Source: JAWWPY01 sp033854735
GTDB taxonomy: Bacteria > Actinomycetota > Actinomycetes > Streptosporangiales > Streptosporangiaceae
Length of the DNA stretch: 64,000 nt
Assembly (NCBI GenBank): GCA_033854735.1
Contig: JAWWPY010000385.1
Coordinates: forward strand, 1 to 64,000
Reading direction: 5' to 3'
Below are positions 16,057 through 24,816 of this stretch, piece by piece. The position numbers were made by a program, and so were the translations under genes. A model generated the notes under the pieces. It did no database searches, was not told the origin of the DNA, and was given only the letters and a program-made list of their open reading frames with translations. Numbering within the stretch: position 1 is the stretch's first letter; each line of letters opens with the position of its first letter.

Positions 16057-17529
16057 ATGGCTACGAACGTTCCCGGGCTGGACATGGTGCTCAACGCCGG
16101 GCTGGAGAAGGGCGCCATCGTGGTCGTGGCGGGCGCACCCGGGACCGGAAAGACGATCCTGGCCCAGCAGATCTGCTTCGCCAACGCCACCGCCGAGCAC
16201 AAGTCTGTCTACTACTCGACCATATCCGAGCCGCATACCAAGCTGGTCAGGCATCTGGAGCAGTTCACCTTCTTCGAACCGGAAGCGCTGGGCCCGCGAG
16301 TCGAGCACATCCACCTCGGCGGCTTCCTCCAGCTCGGGAGCCGGGACGGGCTGGAGCCCCTGGTGTCGGAGATCGTCCGGAAAGTACTGGACGAGGAGCC
16401 CGCCCTGGTCGTGGTGGACAGCGCCAAGATGCTGCGCGACTTTGCTTCCGAACGCGAGTTGCGCAGCGTGCTCTACGACCTGAACGGCCGGATCTCCCAA
16501 ACCGGCACGGTGCTGCTGCTGCTGGGTGAGTACACGCCCGAGGAAATGCGGAGCGGCGTCGAGTTCGCCGTCGCTGACGGCATTATCCAGCTTGAATATG
16601 AGGCCCGTGAGCCGCTCGACCGGCGGTGGCTGCGGGTGGTGAAGATGCGCGGCAGCCGCCAGCTACCCGGCAAGCACACCTTCCAGATCGGCCCCGGCGG
16701 CGTCCAGGTCTTCCCTCGCGTCGAAACACTGATGCCGGCGCTGATGACGTCGCCTGCCGCCCGGCTGAGCAGCGGGATCCCGGGGCTGGACAAGCTGATG
16801 AGTGGCGGGTCGAAGCGCGGCGAGTCCACCCTGGTCATGGGACCGTCCGGGGTCGGCAAGACCATGTTCGGGCTGCGCTGGGTGGCCCAGGAACTGGAGC
16901 GGGGGGAACGCTGCCTCTACGTCACGTTCCAGGACACCGCGGATCAGCTCACGGGCATCGCCGGTGGCTTCGGCTGGGACTTCGGAGCAGCCCTGGCCTC
17001 CGGGCGGCTCGTGATCTCGCAGATCCCGATGGGCGGCCTCGACCTGGACGTTCTGGCCAGCGGCGTCGGCGCGGACCTGGCCGAGCATGCGCCCAGCCGC
17101 ATCGTCATCGACAGCCTGGCCGAACTGGTCCTCGCCGCCCACGAATGGGAACGTTTCCCCGCGTACCTGCGCGGCCTGGTCGGGCTTATCCGCGCGGGCG
17201 GCGCTTCCCTGCTGATGACCAGTGAGACGGCCCTGCACGGATTTTCCGCCCATACGCTCGATGGCCTCATGTTCCTGTTCGACAACTGCATCAGCCTGCG
17301 CTACATGGAAGAAGGATCCGCCGTGGGCCGCGCGCTCACGGTGGCCAAGATGCGCAACAGCCCACACCAGAGGGGCCTGAACCACTACGCGATCACCGAT
17401 CGTGGCATCGTGGTCGGGGACACGGTCGAAGAAGTCACCGGGCGCCTGGGCTGGAGCGCGCTGCGAACCGAAGAGGTCCCGCCGCCCGCCACCTCGGCCC
17501 GCGCGCGTGCCTCGGCTCCCGCGCGCTAG
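16057..17529 (+). CDS. KaiC-like double-domain RecA-superfamily ATPase
   Basis: The 490-residue protein has two tandem KaiC/RecA domains. Domain 1 has Walker A GAPGTGKT (about residues 26-33) and LVVVDSAKML. Domain 2 has GPSGVGKT (about 262-269) and IVIDSLAEL. Cyanobacterial KaiC is a clock hexamer; KaiC-like proteins elsewhere act in stress or light signalling. No KaiA or KaiB is visible. The ATG at 16057 was chosen as start; an in-frame TTG at 16048 overlapping the previous stop, with GGAAGGA 12 bases upstream, is a real alternative. The stop shares CTAG with the convergent coxM stop. Confidence 0.88.
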   Translation: MATNVPGLDMVLNAGLEKGAIVVVAGAPGTGKTILAQQICFANATAEHKSVYYSTISEPHTKLVRHLEQFTFFEPEALGPRVEHIHLGGFLQLGSRDGLEPLVSEIVRKVLDEEPALVVVDSAKMLRDFASERELRSVLYDLNGRISQTGTVLLLLGEYTPEEMRSGVEFAVADGIIQLEYEAREPLDRRWLRVVKMRGSRQLPGKHTFQIGPGGVQVFPRVETLMPALMTSPAARLSSGIPGLDKLMSGGSKRGESTLVMGPSGVGKTMFGLRWVAQELERGERCLYVTFQDTADQLTGIAGGFGWDFGAALASGRLVISQIPMGGLDLDVLASGVGADLAEHAPSRIVIDSLAELVLAAHEWERFPAYLRGLVGLIRAGGASLLMTSETALHGFSAHTLDGLMFLFDNCISLRYMEEGSAVGRALTVAKMRNSPHQRGLNHYAITDRGIVVGDTVEEVTGRLGWSALRTEEVPPPATSARARASAPAR

Positions 17530-18344
17530 GTTCGCGCGCGTGATTCGGCCAGGGCCCGGCCGACGAGGACCCGGGCCAGGTGCTCCCGGTAGCCGCGGCT
17601 CGCGTTGATGTCCGCGGACGGGCTTGTCCCTTCGGCGGCGTGCGACGCGGCCTCGGCCACTGACGCGCCGCCGGCCAGCGCCTCCTCGACCGCGGCCGCC
17701 CGCACCGGGGTGGACGCCATGCTGACCAGGCCCACCGCGTCACCCTGGACCGCGACCCCGACGATGGCCCAGTCGATGGCCCGCTTGGTGAACTTCTGGA
17801 ATGACCAGCCGGCCGCGGCGGGCTTGGGCACCCGGATCTCAGTGAGCAGTTCGCCGGGCTCCAGTGCCGTCTCGAACAGGCCGAGGAAGAAATCCCCGGC
17901 CGCGATCTGGCGCGCCCCCGACCGGCCGGTGGCGACCAGGGTGGCATCCAGGGCGAGCACGGCCGCGGGCAGGTCCGAGGCGGGATCAGCGTGGGCCAAA
18001 GACCCGCCGATGGTGCCGCGGTGCCGGACCTGCGGGTCGCCGACGTGGCCCGCGGCGCAGGCCAGCAACGGAAGCTCGCGCGCGGCCAGCGCGGAGCGGG
18101 AGATGTCGTGGTGGCGGGTCAGCGCCCCGATCGCGACATGGTCGCCCGCGTCCCTGAGGTAGGACAGATCGCGCAGCCGGCCGACGTCGATGAGGACTTC
18201 CGGCACGGCCAGCCGCAGCTTCATCAGCGGGAGCAGGGAATGGCCGCCGGCCAGGAACTTGGCGTCCTCCCCGAACTCGTCGGCGAGTCCCAGCGCCTCA
18301 TCGACGGACGTGGCCCGGCGGTAGCTGAAGGTCGCGGGGATCAC
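17526..18344 (-). CDS. coxM: CO dehydrogenase-like FAD subunit (CoxM family)
   Basis: The 272-residue protein is the FAD-binding medium subunit of the xanthine oxidase/CO dehydrogenase family: FLAGGHSLLPLMKLRLAVPEVLIDVGRL (FAD-binding), GDPQVRHRGTIGGSLAHADPASDLPAA (TIGGSLAHADP motif). It passes electrons from the Fe-S subunit. The GTG at 18344 overlaps the coxS stop (GTGA). It is the last gene of the hutH-like/coxL/coxS/coxM operon. Confidence 0.9.
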   Translation of the reverse strand: MIPATFSYRRATSVDEALGLADEFGEDAKFLAGGHSLLPLMKLRLAVPEVLIDVGRLRDLSYLRDAGDHVAIGALTRHHDISRSALAARELPLLACAAGHVGDPQVRHRGTIGGSLAHADPASDLPAAVLALDATLVATGRSGARQIAAGDFFLGLFETALEPGELLTEIRVPKPAAAGWSFQKFTKRAIDWAIVGVAVQGDAVGLVSMASTPVRAAAVEEALAGGASVAEAASHAAEGTSPSADINASRGYREHLARVLVGRALAESRART

Positions 18345-18847
18345 CGCGCCACCCCCGGGCCAGACTCGGCGGGACCAGACTGGGCGGGGCCAGCCTCGGC
18401 CGCGGCGAGCACGGCCCGGACGATGTTGTGGTAACCGGTGCACCGGCACAGGTTGCCCTCGAGGCCGGACCTGACCTGTTCCTCGGTGGGCGCCGGGTTC
18501 TCCCGCAGCAGGGACACGGCCGCCATCACCATGCCCGGCGTGCAGAACCCGCATTGCAGCCCGTGCTCGGCCCGGAACGCGCTCTGCATGGGATGCAGCT
18601 CACCGTCGGCGCCGGCCAGGCCCTCGACCGTCACCACCTCGCTGCCGTCGGCCTGGGCGGCGAGAATCGTGCACGACTTCACCGACTCCCCGTCGAGCAG
18701 GACCGTGCAAGCCCCGCATGATGTGGTATCGCAGCCGATGTTGGTCGCGGTCAGCCCGGCCACCTCGCGCACATAGTGCACGAGGAGCATGCGGTCTTCC
18801 ACGTCCGCCGCGACTGGCTCACCGTTGACGGTGACTGTCACCTTCAT
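18341..18847 (-). CDS. coxS: CO dehydrogenase-like [2Fe-2S] subunit (CoxS family)
   Basis: The 168-residue protein carries both 2Fe-2S clusters: plant-type C39, C44, C47, C59 (GCDTTSCGACTVLLDG…SC) and the alpha-helical cluster C99, C102, C134, C136 (QCGFCTPG, NLCRCTGYHNI). The ATG at 18847 has a GAGGGAAG ribosome site. The C-terminal tail is Gly/Pro/Ser-rich. It lies 10 bp after coxL and overlaps coxM by 4 bp. Confidence 0.93.
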   Translation of the reverse strand: MKVTVTVNGEPVAADVEDRMLLVHYVREVAGLTATNIGCDTTSCGACTVLLDGESVKSCTILAAQADGSEVVTVEGLAGADGELHPMQSAFRAEHGLQCGFCTPGMVMAAVSLLRENPAPTEEQVRSGLEGNLCRCTGYHNIVRAVLAAAEAGPAQSGPAESGPGVAR

Positions 18848-18857
18848 GGGGCTTCCC

Positions 18858-21119
18858 TCATCCGTGTGGCCTCGCTTCGTTGATCGCCGCCCAGACACGC
18901 TCGGGCGTGGTCGGCATCTCAATATGCCGGACGCCGAGGTGGGCGACCGCGTCGATGACGGCGTTCTGCAGCGCCGGGGTGGACCCGATCGTGCCGGCCT
19001 CGCCGATGCCCTTGACCCCGAGCGGGTTCACGGTGGTCGGGGTCTCCATGCTGACCAGCTCGAAGGACGGCAGCTCGGTGGCGGTGATGGCGGCGTACGC
19101 GGCCAGGGTGTTGGTCAGCGGGTTGCCCTCGGCATCGTAGAGGACCTCCTCCAGGAGCGCCTGGGCGACGCCCTGGGCGATGCCCCCGTGCCGCTGCCCT
19201 TCGGCCAGCACCGGGTTGAGGATGGTGCCCGCGTCGTCGACGGTCACGTGCCGCAGCAGCGACGCCCGGCCGGTCTCCACGTCCACCTCGACCACCGCGA
19301 CATGGGCACCGAACGGGAAGGTCGGCTGATCAGCCTTGAAGCTGACGTCGGCCGCCAGCCCGGTGGGCCCGGCGTGGCCGGCCACCTCGGCCCAGCTCAG
19401 CGCGGTATCCGGGTCACCGCGTACCTGCCAGGTCCCGGTGCCGGCGTCCAGCATCAGGTCGGCCTCGCTGGCCTCGATCAGGCCGGCGGCCAGCGTCCGC
19501 GCCTGGTCCTTGACGTCGAGCGCGGCCTGGTGGATCGCGGTCCCGCCGAGCTGCAATGACCGGGATCCGTAGGTCCCGATGCCCGCAGGGATCAGGTCGG
19601 TGTCCCCGTGCCGCACGGTGACCCGGTCCATCGGGATGCCGAGTTCCGCCTGGACCAGCATGGCGAAGGCGGTCTCGTGCCCCTGGCCATGCGGGGAACT
19701 GCCGGTGTACACGGTAGCCGCGCCGGAGGCGTCCACCACCAGCCGCGCGGTCTCGCCCCGCCGGGCGTCACCGGCGGTGATCTCGACATAGCAGGACAGC
19801 CCGATGCCGATCTGCAGCGGGCCGCCCGCGCTCCGGCGGCGCTCCTGCTCGGCCCGCAGGTCCCGGTAGCCGGCCGCCGCCAGGACCGTGTCGAGCGCCT
19901 TGGCGTACGCACCCGTGTCGTAGACGGCCCCGGTCGCGGTGGTGTACGGGAACGCCTCTGGGGGCACCGCGTTCCGCCGGCGCACCTCGGCCGGGTCCAT
20001 CCCGATCTCCGCGGCGAACAGGTCCACGGCTCGCTCGATCGCGGCCGCGGCCTCCGGGCGGCCGGCGCCCCGGTAGGCGGAGATCGGCGTGGTGTTGGTC
20101 ACCACGGCCCGGAACTGCGCCCCGGCGCGGGGCAGGTCGTACACGCCGCTCGCCATCAGCATGGTGAGTGAGGCCAGGAACGGGCCCATCCGCGGGTAGG
20201 CGCCGCAGTCCTGGACGATGTCCAGCTGGTAGGCGAGGATGCGGCCGTCCCGGCGGCCGCCGATCTTGATGGTCTGCCGCTGGGCGCGGCCGTGCACCAT
20301 GCCCATGAGGTTCTCGTTGCGTGTCTCCACCCAGCGCACCGGCCGGCCGGCCCGCTTGGCCGCCCAGGCCACCGCCATGGCGTCCCGGTCAATGGCGATC
20401 TTGGCACCGAAGCCTCCGCCGACATCGGGCGCGACCACCCGGATGGCATCGGGGTCGAGGCCGAGTGCTCCGGCCAGGGCCCGCCGGGCCAGCTGGGCGT
20501 TCTGCGTGCTGGCCCAGAGGGTCAGCCGGCCGTCGGCCCACCGGGCGGCCGCTCCGCGGACTTCCAGCGGCACCGGGGCCACGCGCTGATTCACGATCGT
20601 CCGTTCGACGATTACCTCACAGCCGTCGAACTTGGCCGGCTCACAGTCGCCCGCGGAGCCCGTTGCGGAAATATTGGAGCCCGCCTGCGGGAAGAGCAGG
20701 ACCTGGTCGGTGAGGGAGTCACCCACGTCCACGACCGGGGTGAGCGGCTCGTAGTCGACGCTGACCAGCTCGGCGGCATCCTCGCCCTGGCCGGCGTGGT
20801 CGGTCAGGACGATCGCCACCGGCTCGCCGACGTAGCGCACCCGGTCGGTGGCCAGCAGCGGCTCGGTCATCGGCTCGCTGCCGGCCGGGGGCAGGTCGCC
20901 GGCGTCGGCGGCGGTCAGCACGGCCACCACTCCCGGCGCCGCGCGGGCCGCCGAGGCATCGATGCCGGTGATCAGCGCGTGCGCCACCGGGCTGCGCACG
21001 AAGGTGACCCGGGCCGCGCCGGACAGCTCGGGGAGCCGCAGGTCATCGACGTAGGTGCCGCCCGCGGTCAGCAGCCGCGGGTCCTCGGTCCGCACCACCC
21101 GGGTACCCAGGATGCTCAT
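18858..21119 (-). CDS. Form II CO dehydrogenase-like molybdopterin subunit
   Basis: The 753-residue molybdenum hydroxylase large subunit has VGGGFGAK (233-240) and a C-terminal GIGEAG with the catalytic Glu. The active-site loop reads AYRGAGR (348-354), the form II signature. True form I CO dehydrogenase has AYXCSFR, so the substrate is probably not CO. Other members of the family hydroxylate N-heterocycles or aldehydes. The ATG at 21119 follows AAAGGAG. It is 52 bp downstream of a histidine-ammonia-lyase-like gene, which may supply or consume its substrate. Confidence 0.92.
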   Translation of the reverse strand: MSILGTRVVRTEDPRLLTAGGTYVDDLRLPELSGAARVTFVRSPVAHALITGIDASAARAAPGVVAVLTAADAGDLPPAGSEPMTEPLLATDRVRYVGEPVAIVLTDHAGQGEDAAELVSVDYEPLTPVVDVGDSLTDQVLLFPQAGSNISATGSAGDCEPAKFDGCEVIVERTIVNQRVAPVPLEVRGAAARWADGRLTLWASTQNAQLARRALAGALGLDPDAIRVVAPDVGGGFGAKIAIDRDAMAVAWAAKRAGRPVRWVETRNENLMGMVHGRAQRQTIKIGGRRDGRILAYQLDIVQDCGAYPRMGPFLASLTMLMASGVYDLPRAGAQFRAVVTNTTPISAYRGAGRPEAAAAIERAVDLFAAEIGMDPAEVRRRNAVPPEAFPYTTATGAVYDTGAYAKALDTVLAAAGYRDLRAEQERRRSAGGPLQIGIGLSCYVEITAGDARRGETARLVVDASGAATVYTGSSPHGQGHETAFAMLVQAELGIPMDRVTVRHGDTDLIPAGIGTYGSRSLQLGGTAIHQAALDVKDQARTLAAGLIEASEADLMLDAGTGTWQVRGDPDTALSWAEVAGHAGPTGLAADVSFKADQPTFPFGAHVAVVEVDVETGRASLLRHVTVDDAGTILNPVLAEGQRHGGIAQGVAQALLEEVLYDAEGNPLTNTLAAYAAITATELPSFELVSMETPTTVNPLGVKGIGEAGTIGSTPALQNAVIDAVAHLGVRHIEMPTTPERVWAAINEARPHG

Positions 21120-21171
21120 GTGCTGTACTCCTTTGCGCCTCCGGGGCCCCGCCCACCTCCCCATTCCCCCT

Positions 21172-22737
21172 TCACTGTGCCGCCATCACTGTGCCGCCTT
21201 CACTGTGCCGCGCCCCTCTGGCTCGCTCAGGTGGCCCTCCCTGGCGTCTGACGCCCTGCTGCTCAGGCCACGATAACGGCTGCAGCCGGGAGATCTCCCC
21301 GAGGACCTCCGCCGCGGCGGCCAGGTCACCGTCCAGCGGCCGGTCCGCGGTCCGCGGATCCGCCGCCGCGTCGGCCAGGTCATAGGCCAGGCGCAGGTCG
21401 CTTCCGGCGGCGGGCGTGCGGCCCTGCATCCGCAGCGCCCGCACCGCCGCGACGAGCTCGCAGGCCAGCGCCGCCCGGTAGGCCGGGACCACGTCCCTGG
21501 TGGCCCGCGCGGACTGGGTCGCGAAGCCCGCGTGCTCCTCGACGCCGCGGGACAGCACCGCGCTGCCCAGCGCGGCGGGGGTGGCGAACCGGCGGATGTC
21601 GGCCACCGCCGACTGGGCGACGTACTCGAGCACCATGATCCCGGAACTGGCCGGCGTCTCCGCCTGGAACGGCTCCAGCCCGGTGAACGAGGGCTCGACC
21701 AGCGTGCCGAGGCGGGCCGCGGACAGCGCCGCGGTCTGGAACACCGCCGCCCGCAGCGCGTCCAGGGCCAGGCCGATGTAGGCGGCGTGGAAGTTGCCGT
21801 TGTGCCATACCGCGTGGCCGGCCACGTCGACGAGCGGGTTCTCGCTGGCCGCGTTGAGTTCCCGGGCCAGAACTCCGTCGGTGTAGCCCAGGGCGTCCAG
21901 GGTGGGCCCATGGACCTGCGGGAACGCACGGTAGCCGTAGGGATCCTGGATGCGCGCGGGTGCCGTGGGCTGGCCGGCCAGCAGAGCGCGCATCCGCGCG
22001 GCGACGACCTGCTGCCCGGGGTGCGGGCGGGCCAGGTGGACCGGTGCCGCGTACGGCTCCGCGGATCCGCGCACCGCCAGCAGCGACAGCGCCGCGACCA
22101 GCACCGAGGACCTGATCAGGACGGCCAGATCACAGCACGCCAGGGCCGCCTCGCCGAGGGTCGCCGCGTTGCTGCTGATGAACCCGAGCGCCTCGGTGGA
22201 GCGCACCGCCAGCAGCGGGGGCGGACCGGTGCCGGGCAGCCAGGATCGCTCGCCCAGCAGGCAGAGGCCGGCCGAGGCGAGGGCGGTCAGATCGCCCGTC
22301 CCGATCGCACCGTAGCGCGGGATCGGCGGGGTGAAGCCGCGGTTGACGGCGTCGGCCAGCACCTCCAGGATGGCCGGGTCCACACCCGAGCCGCCCGCGC
22401 CGATCTGGTTCAGCCGCACCACCAGCATCGCGCGGGCCAGCTCCGGTGCGAGCAGCGGCCCGGCGCCCGCCGCGTGGCTGCGGAGCAGCCGCAATCCATG
22501 CTCAGAGCGGTCTTCCTCGTCCAGCGCGACGACATGGTTGGCGCCGACACCGGTGTTCCGGCCGTACACCGGCCGGGCCGCGGCCACCTCGCGCGCCACC
22601 CGCCACGCGTCCCGCGCGGCGGCCACGGCGGCCGGGCCCACCCGGAGCTGAGCTTCGCGACGCGCGACGGCAGCCACGTCCGCGCCCGTCAGCGACGAGC
22701 CATCGATCTCGACAACACCGCCATCGTCCCTGCTCAT
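21172..22737 (-). CDS. HAL/PAL-family aromatic amino acid lyase with atypical MIO site
   Basis: The 521-residue protein has the fold and landmarks of histidine/phenylalanine ammonia-lyases (VYGRNTGVGANHVV, MLVVRLNQIGAGGSGV, FTGLEPFQAETPASSGIMVLEYVAQS, ENPLVDV). In the loop that forms the MIO cofactor, the usual Ala-Ser-Gly before Asp-Leu is Gly146-Thr147-Gly148 (RYGAIGTGDLTALA). Without Ser the usual cyclisation is doubtful, so it may have altered or no lyase activity. The 3' end has a 14-bp repeat (TCACTGTGCCGCC, three copies at 21171-21213). It probably starts the operon that continues into coxL. Confidence 0.85.
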   Translation of the reverse strand: MSRDDGGVVEIDGSSLTGADVAAVARREAQLRVGPAAVAAARDAWRVAREVAAARPVYGRNTGVGANHVVALDEEDRSEHGLRLLRSHAAGAGPLLAPELARAMLVVRLNQIGAGGSGVDPAILEVLADAVNRGFTPPIPRYGAIGTGDLTALASAGLCLLGERSWLPGTGPPPLLAVRSTEALGFISSNAATLGEAALACCDLAVLIRSSVLVAALSLLAVRGSAEPYAAPVHLARPHPGQQVVAARMRALLAGQPTAPARIQDPYGYRAFPQVHGPTLDALGYTDGVLARELNAASENPLVDVAGHAVWHNGNFHAAYIGLALDALRAAVFQTAALSAARLGTLVEPSFTGLEPFQAETPASSGIMVLEYVAQSAVADIRRFATPAALGSAVLSRGVEEHAGFATQSARATRDVVPAYRAALACELVAAVRALRMQGRTPAAGSDLRLAYDLADAAADPRTADRPLDGDLAAAAEVLGEISRLQPLSWPEQQGVRRQGGPPERARGARHSEGGTVMAAQ

Positions 22738-22775
22738 GGACCCATTCTGAGGGTCGATGCGGCGTGCCGCCTGGT

Positions 22776-24254
22776 TCAGCCGCCGACCGTCTCCATCTCG
22801 GCCTCCTGAGCCGGGGCGGCTGGCTCAGCGGCGGCCCGCCGCTGACCCGCGGGGCGCAGGCCGCTGAGCGCCACCAGCAGGCCCAGCACCGCCACGCCGG
22901 TGATGACGGCGAGCGCGGGCCGGTAGGCAGCCAGGCTCTGGCCGGGGGCCACGTGGTTACCCCCGCCGGCGTCGACCACCGCCGTGACCGCCGCGAGCAC
23001 CAGCGCACCACCCAGCTGGAAGGAGGTCTGCAGGATGCCGGAGGCGAGGCCCTGCTCCTGGTCCGCGACTCCGGCCGTCGCCTGCACGTTCAGCGAAGAG
23101 AAGCCGAGCCCGAACGCGGCGCCGATGAGCAGTACCGAGGGCAGGATCACGGCGGGGTAGTCCGGCTGCGGGCCGATGCGCAGGAACCAGGCGTAGCCGG
23201 CCGCCAGGCACGCGGAAGCGACCGCGACGATGCGGGGCGGACCGAACCGGTCCAGCAGCGGCGCCATGCGGGGTGAGGCGATCGCGACGATCACCCCGGC
23301 CGGCAGGAACGCCAGTGCGGTCCGCAGCGCCGACCAGCCGACCATGATCTGCAGGTACTGGGTCACCAGGAACTGGAAGGCCACGTAGGACCCGAACAGG
23401 GTCATGGCGGTCAGGTTCGCGCGGGTCAGCGCTCCGGACCGGAAGATGCCGAGCCGCAGCAGCGGATCCGGGCTGCGCCGTTCGATGGCCACGAACGCCG
23501 CGAGCAGGACAGCGACGCCGGCGAACGAGCCGAGCGTGCGTGGCGACGCCCAGCCCGCCTGCGGGGCTCCGACGACCGTGTCCACGACGAGCAGCATCGC
23601 GGCGGTCACCGTCACCGCGCCGGGAATGTCGAAGCGGCGGCCGCGACGGGCCGACGGGGCGCCATGTGGGATGAGGCGCAGCGCCGCGGCCAGGATGACC
23701 GCCGCCACCGGCGCAGGCAGCAGCAGTGTCCACCGCCAGCCCACCTCGGTGAGCAGCCCGGACAGCACCAGGCCGAGTGAGAAGCCGGCCGCGCCAAAGG
23801 CGGAATAGATGCTCAGCGCCCGGTTCCGGGCATGTCCCTCGGCGAAGGTGGTGGTGATGATGGACAGGCTGGCCGGTGCGGTGAACGCCGCCGCCACACC
23901 CTTGATCAGCCGGGCGGCGATGAGCAGGGTCCCGCTGCTGACCAGGCCACCCAGCAGGGAGGCGATCGCGAACACCGCGAGCGCGGCGAGGAACACCCGG
24001 CGCCGGCCGAGCAGGTCGGCCGCCCGGCCGCCGAGCAGCAGGAACCCGCCGTAGCCGAGCACGTAGCCACTCACCACCCACTGCAGCGAGGAAGTCGTGA
24101 GCCCGAGATCAGCGCGGATGGAGGGCAGGGCCACACCCACCATCGAGACGTCGAGCGCGTCCAGGAAGAGCGCGCCGCACAGCACGACCAGGATTCCCCA
24201 CAGTCGGGGGCTCCAGCGCTGAGCGGACGCGAGGTCACCGGGAGATGAGGTCAT
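22776..24254 (-). CDS. MFS multidrug exporter, DHA2/EmrB-QacA type
   Basis: The 492-residue protein has about 14 transmembrane helices. It carries DHA2-type motifs: LDALDVSMVGVALPSI, the motif-A-like GGRAADLLGRRRVF, and IKGVAAAFTAPASLSII. It should export drugs or toxic metabolites in exchange for protons. The ATG at 24254 was chosen since MTSSPGD directly precedes the first helix. It lies 7 bases after a -10-like TAGAGT, so the mRNA may be leaderless. It is divergent from and probably repressed by the MarR protein, through the palindrome between them. Confidence 0.92.
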   Translation of the reverse strand: MTSSPGDLASAQRWSPRLWGILVVLCGALFLDALDVSMVGVALPSIRADLGLTTSSLQWVVSGYVLGYGGFLLLGGRAADLLGRRRVFLAALAVFAIASLLGGLVSSGTLLIAARLIKGVAAAFTAPASLSIITTTFAEGHARNRALSIYSAFGAAGFSLGLVLSGLLTEVGWRWTLLLPAPVAAVILAAALRLIPHGAPSARRGRRFDIPGAVTVTAAMLLVVDTVVGAPQAGWASPRTLGSFAGVAVLLAAFVAIERRSPDPLLRLGIFRSGALTRANLTAMTLFGSYVAFQFLVTQYLQIMVGWSALRTALAFLPAGVIVAIASPRMAPLLDRFGPPRIVAVASACLAAGYAWFLRIGPQPDYPAVILPSVLLIGAAFGLGFSSLNVQATAGVADQEQGLASGILQTSFQLGGALVLAAVTAVVDAGGGNHVAPGQSLAAYRPALAVITGVAVLGLLVALSGLRPAGQRRAAAEPAAPAQEAEMETVGG

Positions 24255-24261
24255 GGCTGAA

Positions 24262-24335
24262 ACTCTATGCATGTACAAGCAATAGATGCAACCGCATTTA
24301 ATGCGCTTGCATCTATTGGCCTGCGGCGTTAGGAT
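24262..24335. promoter_or_regulatory. Divergent MFS/marR promoters on one 39-bp palindrome
   Basis: The palindrome spans 24280-24318 around a centre at 24299 with one mismatched pair. Its outer arms are CAATAGATGCAA (24280-24291) and TTGCATCTATTG (24307-24318). Each arm contains TTGCAT, which serves as a -35: rightward with TAGGAT (24330-24335, 17-bp spacer) and leftward with TAGAGT (24267-24262, 18-bp spacer). A bound MarR dimer would block both promoters. Confidence 0.8.
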
Positions 24336-24341
24336 GCGCCC

Positions 24342-24806
24342 GTGAGCAGCAAGCAGCCCGCCGCGACGTGGCCGGCCGGGGATGCCGGCCCAGCCAGTCC
24401 GGGCGGCTGGCCGGAGGTCGTCGGCGCGTGGCGGGCGCTGAACGCGAGTCATGCCGCGGTCTGCGCAGCGCTCGAACGCGAGCTGGGTGAGCGGCACGGG
24501 CTCGGCGTCAGCGAGTTCGAGGTGCTCGACCGCTTGGCCGAGAACGACGAGCACAAGTTCCGCGTGCAGGATCTGGCCGATGCCGTCCACCTGAGCCAGA
24601 GTGCGCTCTCTCGCCTCGTCGGCCGGCTCGAGCAGCATGGCCTGGTCGGGCGGTCACTGTGTGACCAGGACCGGCGCGGCATCTACGTCTGCCTCACCGA
24701 GGCCGGCTCGAGGCGGCACGGGGAGGCGCTGCCTACCCAGCGGGCCGTGCTCGCCGCCGTCATGCCGCTCGGCGCGACCAGGTCGGCCGGTCCGGGCCAT
24801 CGGTGA
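24342..24806 (+). CDS. MarR-family repressor
   Basis: The 154-residue protein has a MarR winged helix (about residues 35-130: LGVSEFEVLDRLAENDEHKFRVQDLADAVHLSQSALSRLVGRLEQHGLVGRSLCDQDRRGIYVCLTEAG). MarR repressors release DNA when they bind a phenolic or lipophilic ligand. The GTG at 24342 lies 6 bases after TAGGAT with no ribosome site, so the mRNA is probably leaderless. It is expected to repress itself and the divergent exporter. Confidence 0.92.
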   Translation: MSSKQPAATWPAGDAGPASPGGWPEVVGAWRALNASHAAVCAALERELGERHGLGVSEFEVLDRLAENDEHKFRVQDLADAVHLSQSALSRLVGRLEQHGLVGRSLCDQDRRGIYVCLTEAGSRRHGEALPTQRAVLAAVMPLGATRSAGPGHR

Positions 24807-24816
24807 TCGGATCTGG

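Noticed and set aside
18858..21119. Genuine CO dehydrogenase (form I)
   Set aside because: The active-site loop is AYRGAGR, without the Cys of the form I AYXCSFR loop.
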